From an uncultured Sunxiuqinia sp. (GTDB taxonomy: Bacteria; Bacteroidota; Bacteroidia; Bacteroidales; Prolixibacteraceae), in assembly GCF_963678245.1 (NCBI RefSeq), contig NZ_OY782767.1:372001-436000 (forward strand): DNA of 64,000 nt. Direction: 5' to 3'. The position numbers were made by a program, and so were the translations under genes. Below are positions 53,708 to 62,859 of the stretch, one piece after another. Position 1 is the first letter of the stretch. Each line of letters opens with the position of its first letter. The notes under the pieces are model-generated. The model was not told the DNA's origin. It worked only from the letters and a program-made list of their open reading frames with translations, and ran no database searches.

Positions 53708-56098
53708 ATGATAAAATTCCTATCTGCACTTGTCCTGATTTTTTCGATAAGTGCGCCAAGCTCATTACAGGCCCAGAAAAAAGATATCTATCATGATGGC
53801 TGGATTGACTTCAACAAAAATGGCAGGATGGATGTGTATGAGAACCCAAAGGCCACGATCGAAGCCCGCATAACCGACCTTTTGGAGCAGATGACCGTTG
53901 ACGAAAAGACCTGCCAGTGTGCCACACTCTATGGTTACAAACGGGTGCTCAAGGACGAGATGCCGACCAAAGGTTGGAAAAATGAAATCTGGAAAGACGG
54001 GATTGCCAATATCGATGAGGAATTAAATGGGTTGAAGAAAACGCAGTATTCCTATCCTTTCAGCAAGCATGCCGAAGCGGTCAACACCATCCAGCGGTGG
54101 TTTATCGAGCAGACCCGTTTGGGCATCCCGGTGGATTTTACCAACGAAGGCATCCATGGGCTCAACCACGACCGGGCAACCAGTCTGCCTTCGCCCATTG
54201 CTATTGGTAGCACCTGGGACAAGGGGCTGGTCAGGCAGGCGGGTGAGATCGTAGGGCGGGAAGGGAAAGCCCTTGGCTATACAAATGTCTATGCGCCCAT
54301 CCTTGATTTAGCGCGCGACCCACGCTGGGGAAGGGTAGTTGAATGCTATGGGGAAGACCCGTTCCTGGTTGCCGAACTGGGGACACAGATGGCAGAGGGC
54401 ATCCAGTCGCAGGGGGTGGCCTCCACTCTGAAGCACTATGCCATTTACAGTGTTCCTAAAGGGGGCAGGGACGGAGATGCGAGGACAGACCCCCATGTTG
54501 CCCCGCGGGAGCTGCACGAGATGTACCTGTACCCTTTCCGGAAAGTGGTCGAACAGGCGCACCCTTTGGGTGTGATGAGCAGCTATAACGACTGGGACGG
54601 GGTGCCAGTCACGGGAAGCTACTATTTTTTGACCACCCTGCTCCGTAATACCTACGGTTTCCGAGGATACGTGGTCTCCGATAGTGAGGCGTTGGAGTTC
54701 CTGGCGACTAAACATCATGTGGCAGGTGATATCAAGGAAGCCGTGAGGCAGGCTGCAGAAGCCGGTATGAACGTTAGGACAAACTTTTCCCCGCCGGGAG
54801 ACTATATCCTGCCGTTGCGCGAACTGGTGAACGATGGCCAACTTTCGATGGCTACCCTGGACAGGAATGTAAGGGATGTGCTGAGGGTGAAGTTTGAACT
54901 GGGACTGTTTGACCACCCATATGTCGAAAACCCCAAACAGGCCGACCAGACCGTCGCCCATGGAACCGAAGGCTTTATGCTGGATATGGCCCGGCAGTCG
55001 CTGGTACTGCTCAAGAATGAAAACGGACTGCTCCCACTCGACCTGAAATCATTGAACAACATATTGGTTACAGGGCCACTGGCCATTGACACCACTGTTT
55101 ACGTGAGCCGGTACGGGCCGCAAAACCTAGAAGTGGGTACCGTTTTTGAGGGTATAAAAAGCTATGTCGGTAACAAGGCCAAAGTTGATTTTTCCCTGGG
55201 GAGCACGGTTGTGGACAACAACTGGCCCGACAGCGAGATCGTCCCAACTCCTTTAACGAAAACGGAACAGCAGCGCATAGATCAGGCTGTTGCCAAAGCT
55301 AAAAAGGCGGATGTGGTCATTGCCGTTATGGGTGAAGACGAAATGCGTTGTGGCGAAAGCCGGTCACGGACAGGGCTTGGCCTGCCCGGGCGGCAGCTTC
55401 AATTGTTACAGGTGCTGAAAGAAACCAATAAGCCAATTGTACTGGTACTGATCAATGGGAGGCCGCTGACCATTAACTGGGAAAACCGATACATCCCTTC
55501 AATTCTGGAAGCCTGGTTCCCAAATACGGAAGGGCCAAAGGCGATCGCTCAAACTATTTTTGGGGATTATAACCCAGGTGGAAGATTACCGGTGACTTTC
55601 CCAAAATCAGTCGGACAGATAGAGCTGAACTTCCCGTTCAAGCCCAGCTCCCAGGCAGGCCAGCCTGCATCGGGTCCGAATGGTTCGGGGAAAACCTCTG
55701 TGGTCGGTTCTCTGTACCCTTTCGGATACGGCTTGAGCTATACCGAATTTGAATATGGCAACCTTGTGATATCACCAACACAAGGCCATACCCAGCAGAA
55801 AATCCAGGTTGATGTGGACATAACCAATACCGGAAAATACAAAGGGGACGAGGTGGTTCAACTGTATGTGAAAGACCTGGTCAGCAGCGTGACGGTTTAT
55901 GATACACAGCTCCGGGGCTTTGAGCGGGTAACCTTAGCTCCGGGACAGAAACGATCAGTCCACTTTACCCTGAAGCCCGAAGACCTGCAGCTGTTGGACA
56001 AAAACATGGACTGGACGGTGGAGCCAGGGGAGTTTGAGGTGCTGGTCGGTTCCAGTTCTGAGGATATCCGGCTGACCGGTAAGTTTGAGTTGGAATAA
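53708..56098 (+). CDS. GH3 beta-glycosidase
   Basis: 796 residues with a signal peptide ending near SSLQAQ. The GH3 N-terminal barrel (about 90-395) has the nucleophile D325 (GYVVSDSEAL). The GH3 C-terminal alpha/beta sandwich (about 430-650) has ADVVIAVMGEDEMRCGESRS, and a fibronectin-III-like domain covers about 690-785. The insertions and NGRMDVYENPKATIEARI opening are those of the beta-glucosidase/beta-xylosidase branch common in hemicellulose loci. It would release terminal beta-linked glucose or xylose in the periplasm. Confidence 0.94.
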   Translation: MIKFLSALVLIFSISAPSSLQAQKKDIYHDGWIDFNKNGRMDVYENPKATIEARITDLLEQMTVDEKTCQCATLYGYKRVLKDEMPTKGWKNEIWKDGIANIDEELNGLKKTQYSYPFSKHAEAVNTIQRWFIEQTRLGIPVDFTNEGIHGLNHDRATSLPSPIAIGSTWDKGLVRQAGEIVGREGKALGYTNVYAPILDLARDPRWGRVVECYGEDPFLVAELGTQMAEGIQSQGVASTLKHYAIYSVPKGGRDGDARTDPHVAPRELHEMYLYPFRKVVEQAHPLGVMSSYNDWDGVPVTGSYYFLTTLLRNTYGFRGYVVSDSEALEFLATKHHVAGDIKEAVRQAAEAGMNVRTNFSPPGDYILPLRELVNDGQLSMATLDRNVRDVLRVKFELGLFDHPYVENPKQADQTVAHGTEGFMLDMARQSLVLLKNENGLLPLDLKSLNNILVTGPLAIDTTVYVSRYGPQNLEVGTVFEGIKSYVGNKAKVDFSLGSTVVDNNWPDSEIVPTPLTKTEQQRIDQAVAKAKKADVVIAVMGEDEMRCGESRSRTGLGLPGRQLQLLQVLKETNKPIVLVLINGRPLTINWENRYIPSILEAWFPNTEGPKAIAQTIFGDYNPGGRLPVTFPKSVGQIELNFPFKPSSQAGQPASGPNGSGKTSVVGSLYPFGYGLSYTEFEYGNLVISPTQGHTQQKIQVDVDITNTGKYKGDEVVQLYVKDLVSSVTVYDTQLRGFERVTLAPGQKRSVHFTLKPEDLQLLDKNMDWTVEPGEFEVLVGSSSEDIRLTGKFELE

Positions 56099-56129
56099 TA
56101 GAAAAGCAATACAATAAACGAATAAGACG

Positions 56130-57464
56130 ATGAACAAAACTTTGAAATATAAAATTATTGTGCTCTTGTTATTTGTCGGTTTGGGGCAACTGGCCGCACA
56201 GGAAAAGCCCTTGAACCTGAATAGGCCGGAACGTGAACAGTGGTTTGCCGGTTTAGGCTTTGGGATGTTTATCCACTGGAGCCTGGATGTGCAACTGGGG
56301 ATGGTGATCAGCCATAGCCTTGTCGGGGCTTCCGACGACTATGTGAACAGGTATTTTAACGAACTTCCGACGACTTTTTACCCGGAATCGTTCAACCCTG
56401 CTGTATGGGCTAAAGCAGCCCGGATGGCCGGGATTAAGTACGTGGTATTCACGACCAAACACCACAACGGGTTCTGCATGTACGACACGAAGACAACGGA
56501 CTTTAACATCATGAACACACCGTACGGGAAAGATATTACTAAGGAGGTCGTGGACGCGTTCAGGAAAGAGGGACTGGCCATCGGGCTTTACTTTTCACCG
56601 GACGACTTTCATTATCTGTATAAGCAGGGCAGGTTCATCTCAAGGACAAGGCCGGAGTCATTTGCTTCGAACAATGAACCATTGAAGAGCTATGTGAAGG
56701 AACAGATGCAGGAGCTGATGACCCAATACGGAAAGATCGACATTGTGTTTTTGGACGGCATGGAACAATCAGGCAAAACAGCGGTCGCAAAGGTGTGCTG
56801 GGAGGTCAACCCCGATGTGGTTGTTACCCGGGGAGCTATTGAGACACCGGAGCAGGAGACGCCCAATAAACCGCTGCCTTCACCCTGGGAGGCCTGTTAT
56901 ACCTTTGGCGACCAATGGCAGTACCGGCCAACGAATGAAGATTATAAGTCAGCCAATGATGTGATCCAAAAACTGATCGAGATCAGGGCAAAAGGCGGGA
57001 ACTTCCTGTTGAACTTCGGGCCTGATAAAGAGGGCAGGTTCCCGAAAGAACAGGAAAGCGGGCTGAACGAGATTTCGCTATGGATGTTTATCAACCACGA
57101 GGCATTCGGGAACACAGTCCCTTTTGGGGTGACCAACGAATCCAATGTATGGTTCCTGAAGAAAAAGGGCGAAAATACAGTTTATGCTTTTCTTTTGGAA
57201 AAGGACTGGCCATTGGGGGACCGAAAGACCTATGACCTGCAATCGGTCAAGGCAGGGAATAATGCGAAAATTTCAGTGTTGGGGCAGAACAGTAAAGTGT
57301 TGGAATACCATCCGGAAACTGACCCAATGCCAACCATTAAAAACACAAAAGAAGGGATCGAAATATCGGTGATGCGGGCACAACGGATCTACAACGACCG
57401 TAAATGGCTCAACCCGGTTGTGGTCAAGTTGGAAAATGTGGTTTCACGAAATCAAAACGAATAA
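56130..57464 (+). CDS. GH29 alpha-L-fucosidase
   Basis: 444 residues with a signal peptide ending near GQLAAQ. The GH29 barrel opens with WFAGLGFGMFIHWSLDVQLG and continues with YVVFTTKHHNGFCMYDTKTT. The likely nucleophile is D209 in IDIVFLDGMEQSG. Later motifs are GGNFLLNFGPDKEGRFP. A beta-sandwich completes the C-terminus. It removes alpha-linked L-fucose and starts 31 bases after GH3. Together with GH95 the locus has two fucose/L-galactose-type exo-enzymes from unrelated families. Confidence 0.94.
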   Translation: MNKTLKYKIIVLLLFVGLGQLAAQEKPLNLNRPEREQWFAGLGFGMFIHWSLDVQLGMVISHSLVGASDDYVNRYFNELPTTFYPESFNPAVWAKAARMAGIKYVVFTTKHHNGFCMYDTKTTDFNIMNTPYGKDITKEVVDAFRKEGLAIGLYFSPDDFHYLYKQGRFISRTRPESFASNNEPLKSYVKEQMQELMTQYGKIDIVFLDGMEQSGKTAVAKVCWEVNPDVVVTRGAIETPEQETPNKPLPSPWEACYTFGDQWQYRPTNEDYKSANDVIQKLIEIRAKGGNFLLNFGPDKEGRFPKEQESGLNEISLWMFINHEAFGNTVPFGVTNESNVWFLKKKGENTVYAFLLEKDWPLGDRKTYDLQSVKAGNNAKISVLGQNSKVLEYHPETDPMPTIKNTKEGIEISVMRAQRIYNDRKWLNPVVVKLENVVSRNQNE

Positions 57465-57474
57465 AATTTGTCTT

Positions 57475-59598
57475 ATGAGAAATTATTTATCTATAATTAT
57501 CGTTATTATTATTTCTAATAATTTGCTATTTGCTCAAACAAGTAGTATCGATGTGTTTCCCAATGTATCAGGACAACCGGGTTTTCCAAATTATTGTTCT
57601 GCCAGGTTAACTGGTGATACATTAATAGTTGAGAATTCCCGTATTAAACGGGTTTATCTATGGAACAAAGGAGACATTATATCTCAAAAACTGGAAGATA
57701 AGCGATTTGATAAAGTCTGGTTATTTAATACCTCAAAACCAGATATGAGCTTTCCTGGCCAAAAGGAACTGTCAGGTGATGGTTCATTTTCGGTTGAAAT
57801 TGTTCCGGAAAATCGAATCAAACCGGAACACCTGGAAGCCACTGTTCTTTGCACTCTTGGAAAACTTCAGGTAAAAAAGGTTTTTAGCATTTACCCTAAC
57901 TGCCCGGCAATTGCCTGCACTGTATATCTGCGAGGACAATCAGAATCGGATTGGGTGTATCAATCTACGAATCCTGCTGATTTGAAAAATATCGAACAAC
58001 TAAACGAAAAAGTGAATGACGGCTCTGTGCCAATACTTGAAAGGTTGCGTCTTCATGGGAAGCAATGGATGTTGACGGTTGTTGATTTTAAGGATGTTAC
58101 AGATAGGTTCAATACGTTGGTTATAGAACAAGAGGTGTTGGCATACCGGAAAAATTTATTTAGGGGCAACCTGCTCTTTGCAACCGACCAAACCTCAGGG
58201 GAAGGGGTATTTGTTTTGAAGGAGTCGCCAACTCCAACTGCGCAGCTGGCCTATCCTGGGGGAGACTTTTTAAGCGACTTTGGTCATATTAGGATGATTG
58301 GTGCAAATATGCAATCAAGCGATCTTGATCCGGTAAAATGGACGAAAGCCTGTGGTTTTGCTACAGGTGTTTATGGGGGGGATTCGGTAAATAAATTATT
58401 GGCGTTACGCGAATATCAACAAAGGATTCGGTTACACCGCCCGGATCGGGACGAAATGATTATGATGAATACCTGGGGAGATCGCAGTCAGGATACGAAA
58501 GTAGATGAAGCTTTTTGCCTGGATGAACTGGACGCGGGCGCCCGCTTGGGGATTACATATTTTCAGCTCGATGATGGCTGGCAAACGGGGAGAAGTGGAA
58601 ATTCTGCTTTTGAGGGAGGATCTTTTAAAGATATCTGGAGGGATTCAAACTATTGGAAGCCTGATCCTGTAAAATTTCCAGATGGACTTACACCTATTAT
58701 CGAGAAAGGGAAGAAACTTGGAATTAAGATTGGGATTTGGTTTAATCCCAGTTCTGACGGCAGTTATGCCAATTGGGAAAAAGATGCCAACGCGCTTATT
58801 GCCTTATATAAACAATACGGGATTCTGACATTTAAAATTGACGGGGTAAATATACCGGATAAGCAATCGGAAATAAATTTCAGAAAATTTATGGATAAAG
58901 TAGTGGATGCAACTCAGGGCGAGGTTGTATTTAATCTGGATGTTACAGCTGGTAGAAGAGGGGGGTATTTTTCATTTAACGAGTACGGAAATATTTTTCT
59001 GGAGAATCGTTATACCGACTGGCAGAATTATTATCCCTACTGGACTTTGCGAAATCTTTGGATGCTTTCAAAATATATTCCGCCACAAAATTTACAGATT
59101 GAATTTTTGAATAAATGGAGAAATACTGAAAAATATAAAGATGAGTTGTTTGCTCCTGAGAATTATTCATTCGACTACCTCTTTGCTACAACTATGGCTG
59201 GTCAACCGCTCGCATGGTTTGAAAGTACAGGCTTGCCCGAAGCGGCTTTTAGTGTTGCAGGATTAATCGGTCGTTACAAGGAGGTCATGTTTGATTTTCA
59301 TTCGGGGATTATCCTGCCTATTGGAGAAGAACCCTCTGGGAGAAGTTGGACAGGCTTTCAATCTCAAAAGAAAGAGAGCCTCAATGGCTATGTGCTGGTG
59401 TTTAGGGAGCAAAATAAATCTAACAATGTTGTGTTGAAACTCCCAATGATAGCTGCTGGATCCTATCACTTTGAACCAATTGCCGGTGCAGGGAAACCAT
59501 TCATTACTAAAGTGGTTCAAAACAAGGAAGTCCGGTTTTCTCTCGATCAACCCAATAGCTTCGTGCTCTACAAATATACAAAACAGGAGCACCCATGA
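57475..59598 (+). CDS. GH36-like alpha-galactosidase
   Basis: 707 residues from the ATG at 57475 (MRNYLSIIIVIIISNNLLFA), a clean signal peptide; the frame open from 57418 overlaps the fucosidase gene and has none. The N-terminal beta-supersandwich covers about 25-310. The TIM barrel has MMNTWGDRSQDTKVDEAFCL, YFQLDDGWQTGRSG, and a probable nucleophile D456 in FKIDGVNIPD. The overall layout matches GH36/clan-D alpha-galactosidases. Codon use is more A+T-rich than in the four enzyme genes before it. The last codons run into a sulfatase fragment, so the extreme C-terminus may have been altered. Confidence 0.85.
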   Translation: MRNYLSIIIVIIISNNLLFAQTSSIDVFPNVSGQPGFPNYCSARLTGDTLIVENSRIKRVYLWNKGDIISQKLEDKRFDKVWLFNTSKPDMSFPGQKELSGDGSFSVEIVPENRIKPEHLEATVLCTLGKLQVKKVFSIYPNCPAIACTVYLRGQSESDWVYQSTNPADLKNIEQLNEKVNDGSVPILERLRLHGKQWMLTVVDFKDVTDRFNTLVIEQEVLAYRKNLFRGNLLFATDQTSGEGVFVLKESPTPTAQLAYPGGDFLSDFGHIRMIGANMQSSDLDPVKWTKACGFATGVYGGDSVNKLLALREYQQRIRLHRPDRDEMIMMNTWGDRSQDTKVDEAFCLDELDAGARLGITYFQLDDGWQTGRSGNSAFEGGSFKDIWRDSNYWKPDPVKFPDGLTPIIEKGKKLGIKIGIWFNPSSDGSYANWEKDANALIALYKQYGILTFKIDGVNIPDKQSEINFRKFMDKVVDATQGEVVFNLDVTAGRRGGYFSFNEYGNIFLENRYTDWQNYYPYWTLRNLWMLSKYIPPQNLQIEFLNKWRNTEKYKDELFAPENYSFDYLFATTMAGQPLAWFESTGLPEAAFSVAGLIGRYKEVMFDFHSGIILPIGEEPSGRSWTGFQSQKKESLNGYVLVFREQNKSNNVVLKLPMIAAGSYHFEPIAGAGKPFITKVVQNKEVRFSLDQPNSFVLYKYTKQEHP

Positions 59599-59719
59599 TT
59601 TGGGATATGGGGATTTGAGTTGTTACGGGCAAAAGCACTTCCAAACACCCAATATCGACCGGATGTCCCGTGAGGGGATGCCAAATACTCAGAAATACAA
59701 TGGAAACAATCTGTTATAA
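59591..59719 (+). pseudogene. Sulfatase N-terminal scrap
   Basis: In the frame from 59591 the DNA reads HDLGYGDLSCYGQKHFQTP and NIDRMSREGM, the start of a sulfatase (metal-binding Asp, then T-P-N-I-D-R). It degenerates at 59687 and stops at 59719. The upstream part, with the start codon and signal peptide, is missing; the scrap is joined directly to the 3' end of the GH36 gene. It is a different sulfatase from the one at 48810. Confidence 0.85.
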
Positions 59720-59821
59720 AAACAGCTTCTCAAAAACTTTTATAATACTCATTAATATCGCCCAAGAAATGGGTTTTTAGACAGACTGACGTTACAATAC
59801 ATTTGAAAAATTATATTATAG

Positions 59822-60967
59822 ATGAAACGAATAACAATTTTTACTTTGGGATTGATTCTTTTGTTTTCTTGTAATACCCCTAAAACAAGTTATAACGTAT
59901 TCAATCCAGGACAAGAATGGAAAGACAATAATGATGTTCATATAAATGCTCATGGAGGAGGCATCCTGTTTTTTAATCAAACATACTATTGGTATGGGGA
60001 ACATAAAGTTGAAGGGAAAATAGGAAATACGGCACAAGTAGGAGTTCATGTCTATTCATCTAAAGATTTATACAACTGGAAGGATGAAGGAATCGCTTTG
60101 CCAGTGGATAGTATAGATTCCAACTCTGATATTTCAAAGGGTTGCATTCTCGAAAGGCCTAAGGTGATTTATAATGAAAAAACAAAAAAGTTCGTCATGT
60201 GGTTTCACCTGGAAATAAAATCACAGGGATATGCTTCAGCAAGATCTGGTGTGGCAGTAGCTGATAATCCAACAGGACCTTTTATTTTCATTGAGTCAGT
60301 AAGACCCAACAAAGGCACTTGGCCTGTTAACGTTCAGGAATACCATAAACTTCCTGTATCGAATACTGTTAAAAGCAACTATTGTGGAGGAAAAGGTTGT
60401 CTTCCTGCTCACGTAGATTCATTAAATATTTTGGGACGAGATTTCAAGAATGGACAAATGGCGCGAGATATGAATTTATTCGTAGATGATGATGGAAAAG
60501 CATACCACCTATATTCTTCTGAAGAGAACAGTACTTTGCATATCGCCGAACTAAGTGATGACTACCTTTCTCATTCTGGCAGATATGCCCGGTTTTTTAG
60601 CAACAGATATATGGAAGCACCAACTATTATGAAGACCAGTAAAGGGAAATATTATTTCATTGCTTCTGACTGTACCGGCTGGTCTCCAAATGCAGCCCGA
60701 TCAGCCAGTGCTGATGACATATTTGGGCCATGGACAGAATTAGGAAATCCATGTGTAGGTCCAGATTCTTCAACCACCTTTCATTCGCAAAGCACCTACA
60801 TTCTTCCTGTCCAGGGGAAAAATGATGCGTTCATTTTTATGGCTGACCGATGGACTCCTGAAAATCCTATAGACGGTAGATATATCTGGTTACCCATCCA
60901 TTTAGTAAATGACAAGATTGAATTGAAATGGATGGACAAATGGGATTTAAGTATTTTTAAAGAATAA
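59822..60967 (+). CDS. GH43 glycoside hydrolase (galactanase-like subfamily)
   Basis: 381 residues with a lipobox (LILLFSC). A five-bladed propeller starts with DVHINAHGGGILFFNQTYYW and YGEHK. It continues with LYNWKDEGIAL, ILERPKVIYNEKTKKFVMWF, RDMNLFVDDDGKAYHLYSSE and YYFIASDCTGWSPN. The HGGG opening resembles the GH43 subfamilies that act on beta-1,3-galactan (24 and 34), more than arabinofuranosidases or xylosidases. That would suit arabinogalactan side chains, but subfamily assignment by eye is uncertain. It is the last enzyme gene before the integrase. Confidence 0.85.
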   Translation: MKRITIFTLGLILLFSCNTPKTSYNVFNPGQEWKDNNDVHINAHGGGILFFNQTYYWYGEHKVEGKIGNTAQVGVHVYSSKDLYNWKDEGIALPVDSIDSNSDISKGCILERPKVIYNEKTKKFVMWFHLEIKSQGYASARSGVAVADNPTGPFIFIESVRPNKGTWPVNVQEYHKLPVSNTVKSNYCGGKGCLPAHVDSLNILGRDFKNGQMARDMNLFVDDDGKAYHLYSSEENSTLHIAELSDDYLSHSGRYARFFSNRYMEAPTIMKTSKGKYYFIASDCTGWSPNAARSASADDIFGPWTELGNPCVGPDSSTTFHSQSTYILPVQGKNDAFIFMADRWTPENPIDGRYIWLPIHLVNDKIELKWMDKWDLSIFKE

Positions 60968-61087
60968 AACGTGTTGTTTTGTAAATTGTATGAGTAGTGG
61001 CAGATTATACGGCTAACGAAGCCCCCAAATCTTTTTAGTATTAATTAAGCTTGCATCACGGAACTGAAAACTTAAAGCAGGAGATAT

Positions 61088-62329
61088 TTAAATCCGAGAT
61101 TGCTTTATAGATTCCAATTTTGTTTGTAGTTGTTTGATAGCGTCAGAAATTTTTTGATCCAGAATCTTGGCATATATTTGAGTCGTTTTCAGACTGGTAT
61201 GGCCAAGTATTTTAGACACAATTACAAGAGGAACACCATTGGTAAGCGTTACCGTGGTTGCAAAAGTATGTCGGGCCATATGGAACGTCAGATTTTTATC
61301 TATCTCACACAAATCAGCAATTTCTTTCAGGTAACTGTTTAGTTTCTGGTTAGAGATATTAGGGAAAACAGTGCCTTTGTTTTCAGAACGTGGATGATTC
61401 TTATATTGGTCAATAAGTAATTGGGCTTGCTTCAAAATTGGAATACGGACCGGAGTAGAAGTCTTTTCTCGTTGTGTTACAATCCATGACATACCGTTAA
61501 TTCCTTTCCTGATGTTATTAGGAGCCAGGTTTGCCACATCGATATAAGATGATCCGGTGTAACAGGCAAACACAAAAAGGTCACGAACATAGTTAAGCCG
61601 TTCCATTTTGAATATTTTCTTTTCAATGGCAGCTAACTCTGTTTCGGTTAAAAATTCACGTTCTACTTTCTTGAAATGTAGTTTGTAAGCTGCAAAGGGA
61701 TCTTTATCCAGCCATTCCATGCGAACAGCCATGGATATCATTTTACGAAATCGTTCCAGGTGTTTCATAACCGCATTATTACCCATTGGCCGTTGATGAT
61801 CGATTGGTTTGTGTTTTCGGAGGTAAAACTCAAAATCAGTGATGAATCGGTAATTGAGTTCGGATAAGAAAATATCCTCCCTGTTCATACTTTTTTGTAG
61901 GAACAATTCAATATATCTTGCAGTAGTATGATAGTTTTTGAGTGTTCCCATTTTAGGTTCAAACCCATGCTGACGTTGTGATATTCGACCAGTTCCTTTA
62001 GTGTTTTCCCGGTTTCGTCAATACCATAAAATTTGTCTTTTATTGCATCTGGAGTAATTACAACCTTCTCTAATGCAAGTTCCTGGTAGTAACCGGTTAG
62101 CTGGGAGCGGATCTGCTCAAGATAGGAGTTAAGCTGCGCAATTTCAGAAGACTTTCCTTTTGCCATACCTTGCCCTTTGTTCCAGTTGGAAACGGGTATT
62201 CGCTTTTTTACAGAGATTTCTCAACGGTAGGAATCAACCGTAATAACGTGCGTAAATTGGGGCAGTTCCATACATAACTTTGGCTCTTTTTAGCACAATA
62301 TGAATTCCGAAAGTACTTTTTGTTTTCAT
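61088..62329 (-). pseudogene. Tyrosine recombinase/integrase, frame-broken
   Basis: Three pieces in different frames give one Bacteroidota-type integrase. An ATG at 62329 opens MKTKSTFGIHIVLKRAKVMY, which loses frame near 62240. The second piece (62166-61885) is the arm and start of the SAM-like domain. The third (61951-61088) holds the rest of the core-binding domain and the catalytic domain. The catalytic H-x-x-R (HMARHTFAT), GH (LGHTSLKTT) and Tyr (QIYAKI) are present. The first catalytic Arg is replaced by Ser (CYTGSSYIDV), as in IntDOT of CTnDOT. At least two indels, near 62240 and 61900-61950, plus a stop make it inactive unless errors are involved. Confidence 0.88.
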
Positions 62330-62560
62330 GTCAAATCATTTAATTTGGTTCTGGGTTCCCAAAAGGTCACCTTTTACTGTTTTTTTTTTGCTCCAAAATG
62401 AACCAAATCGCACCATTTCGAATGAGGAAAATCCTCTTCAACTAACATGTTGACAATTCGTTATAAGATCTTCGGCGATCTCTAAGGTATCAAAATTTAG
62501 AGGTCCCCGGATAGGTCCCATTTACAATGGTTTTTTATGGTGTATTTTGACCTTATAAAA
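62330..62560. other. Non-coding stretch between integrase and tRNA terminator
   Basis: No gene or clear repeat is seen. If the element used the tRNA 3' end as its target, its core attachment site should lie at the right edge of this stretch. I did not find a second copy of the tRNA 3' end elsewhere in the window. Confidence 0.4.
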
Positions 62561-62595
62561 AGAAAGCCCGTAAATCATTTGACTTATAGGCTTTT
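62561..62595 (-). terminator. Terminator of tRNA-Pro gene
   Basis: On the minus strand, AAAGCC and a matching GGCTTT form an imperfect hairpin followed by CTTTTT. It lies 25 bases after the tRNA 3' end. Confidence 0.65.
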
Positions 62596-62619
62596 GATTT
62601 GTTTTAGATTTTGAATCTG

Positions 62620-62693
62620 TCGGGATGACTGGATTCGAACCAGCGACCCCGTCGTCCCGAACGACGTACGCTACCAGACTGCGCTACATCCCG
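62620..62693 (-). tRNA. tRNA-Pro(CGG)
   Basis: Read on the minus strand, this 74-base sequence folds as a cloverleaf. The acceptor is CGGGATG/CATCCCG, the D arm carries AGTCTGGTA, and the anticodon stem CGTCG/CGACG has loop TTCGGGA (anticodon CGG, proline). The T arm is GCTGG-TTCGAAT-CCAGT. The discriminator is A, and the CCA end is not encoded, so it must be added enzymatically. The broken integrase gene lies just beyond its 3' end. Confidence 0.96.
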
Positions 62694-62859
62694 TTATTTG
62701 CAGTATGACAAATTTACAACTTTTGCTCAATTTGCATCATTACTTTCACCAAAAACTCCAACAGAGTATATTGCATTTTTTTGGTAAGCCCATAAAAGAT
62801 GTTTGAATCTTTTATTTATAATCAGTAACTTGTATATAATAAACTAATTATAAAAATTC

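Noticed and set aside
61520-61570. Loss of the first catalytic Arg in the integrase as evidence of inactivation
   Set aside because: Ser at this place also occurs in the active IntDOT recombinase, so only the frame breaks count as evidence.
62620-62693. Second copy of the tRNA-Pro 3' end as the left attachment site
   Set aside because: I looked by eye through the region 19-24 kb and elsewhere and saw no matching repeat; a proper search was not possible.
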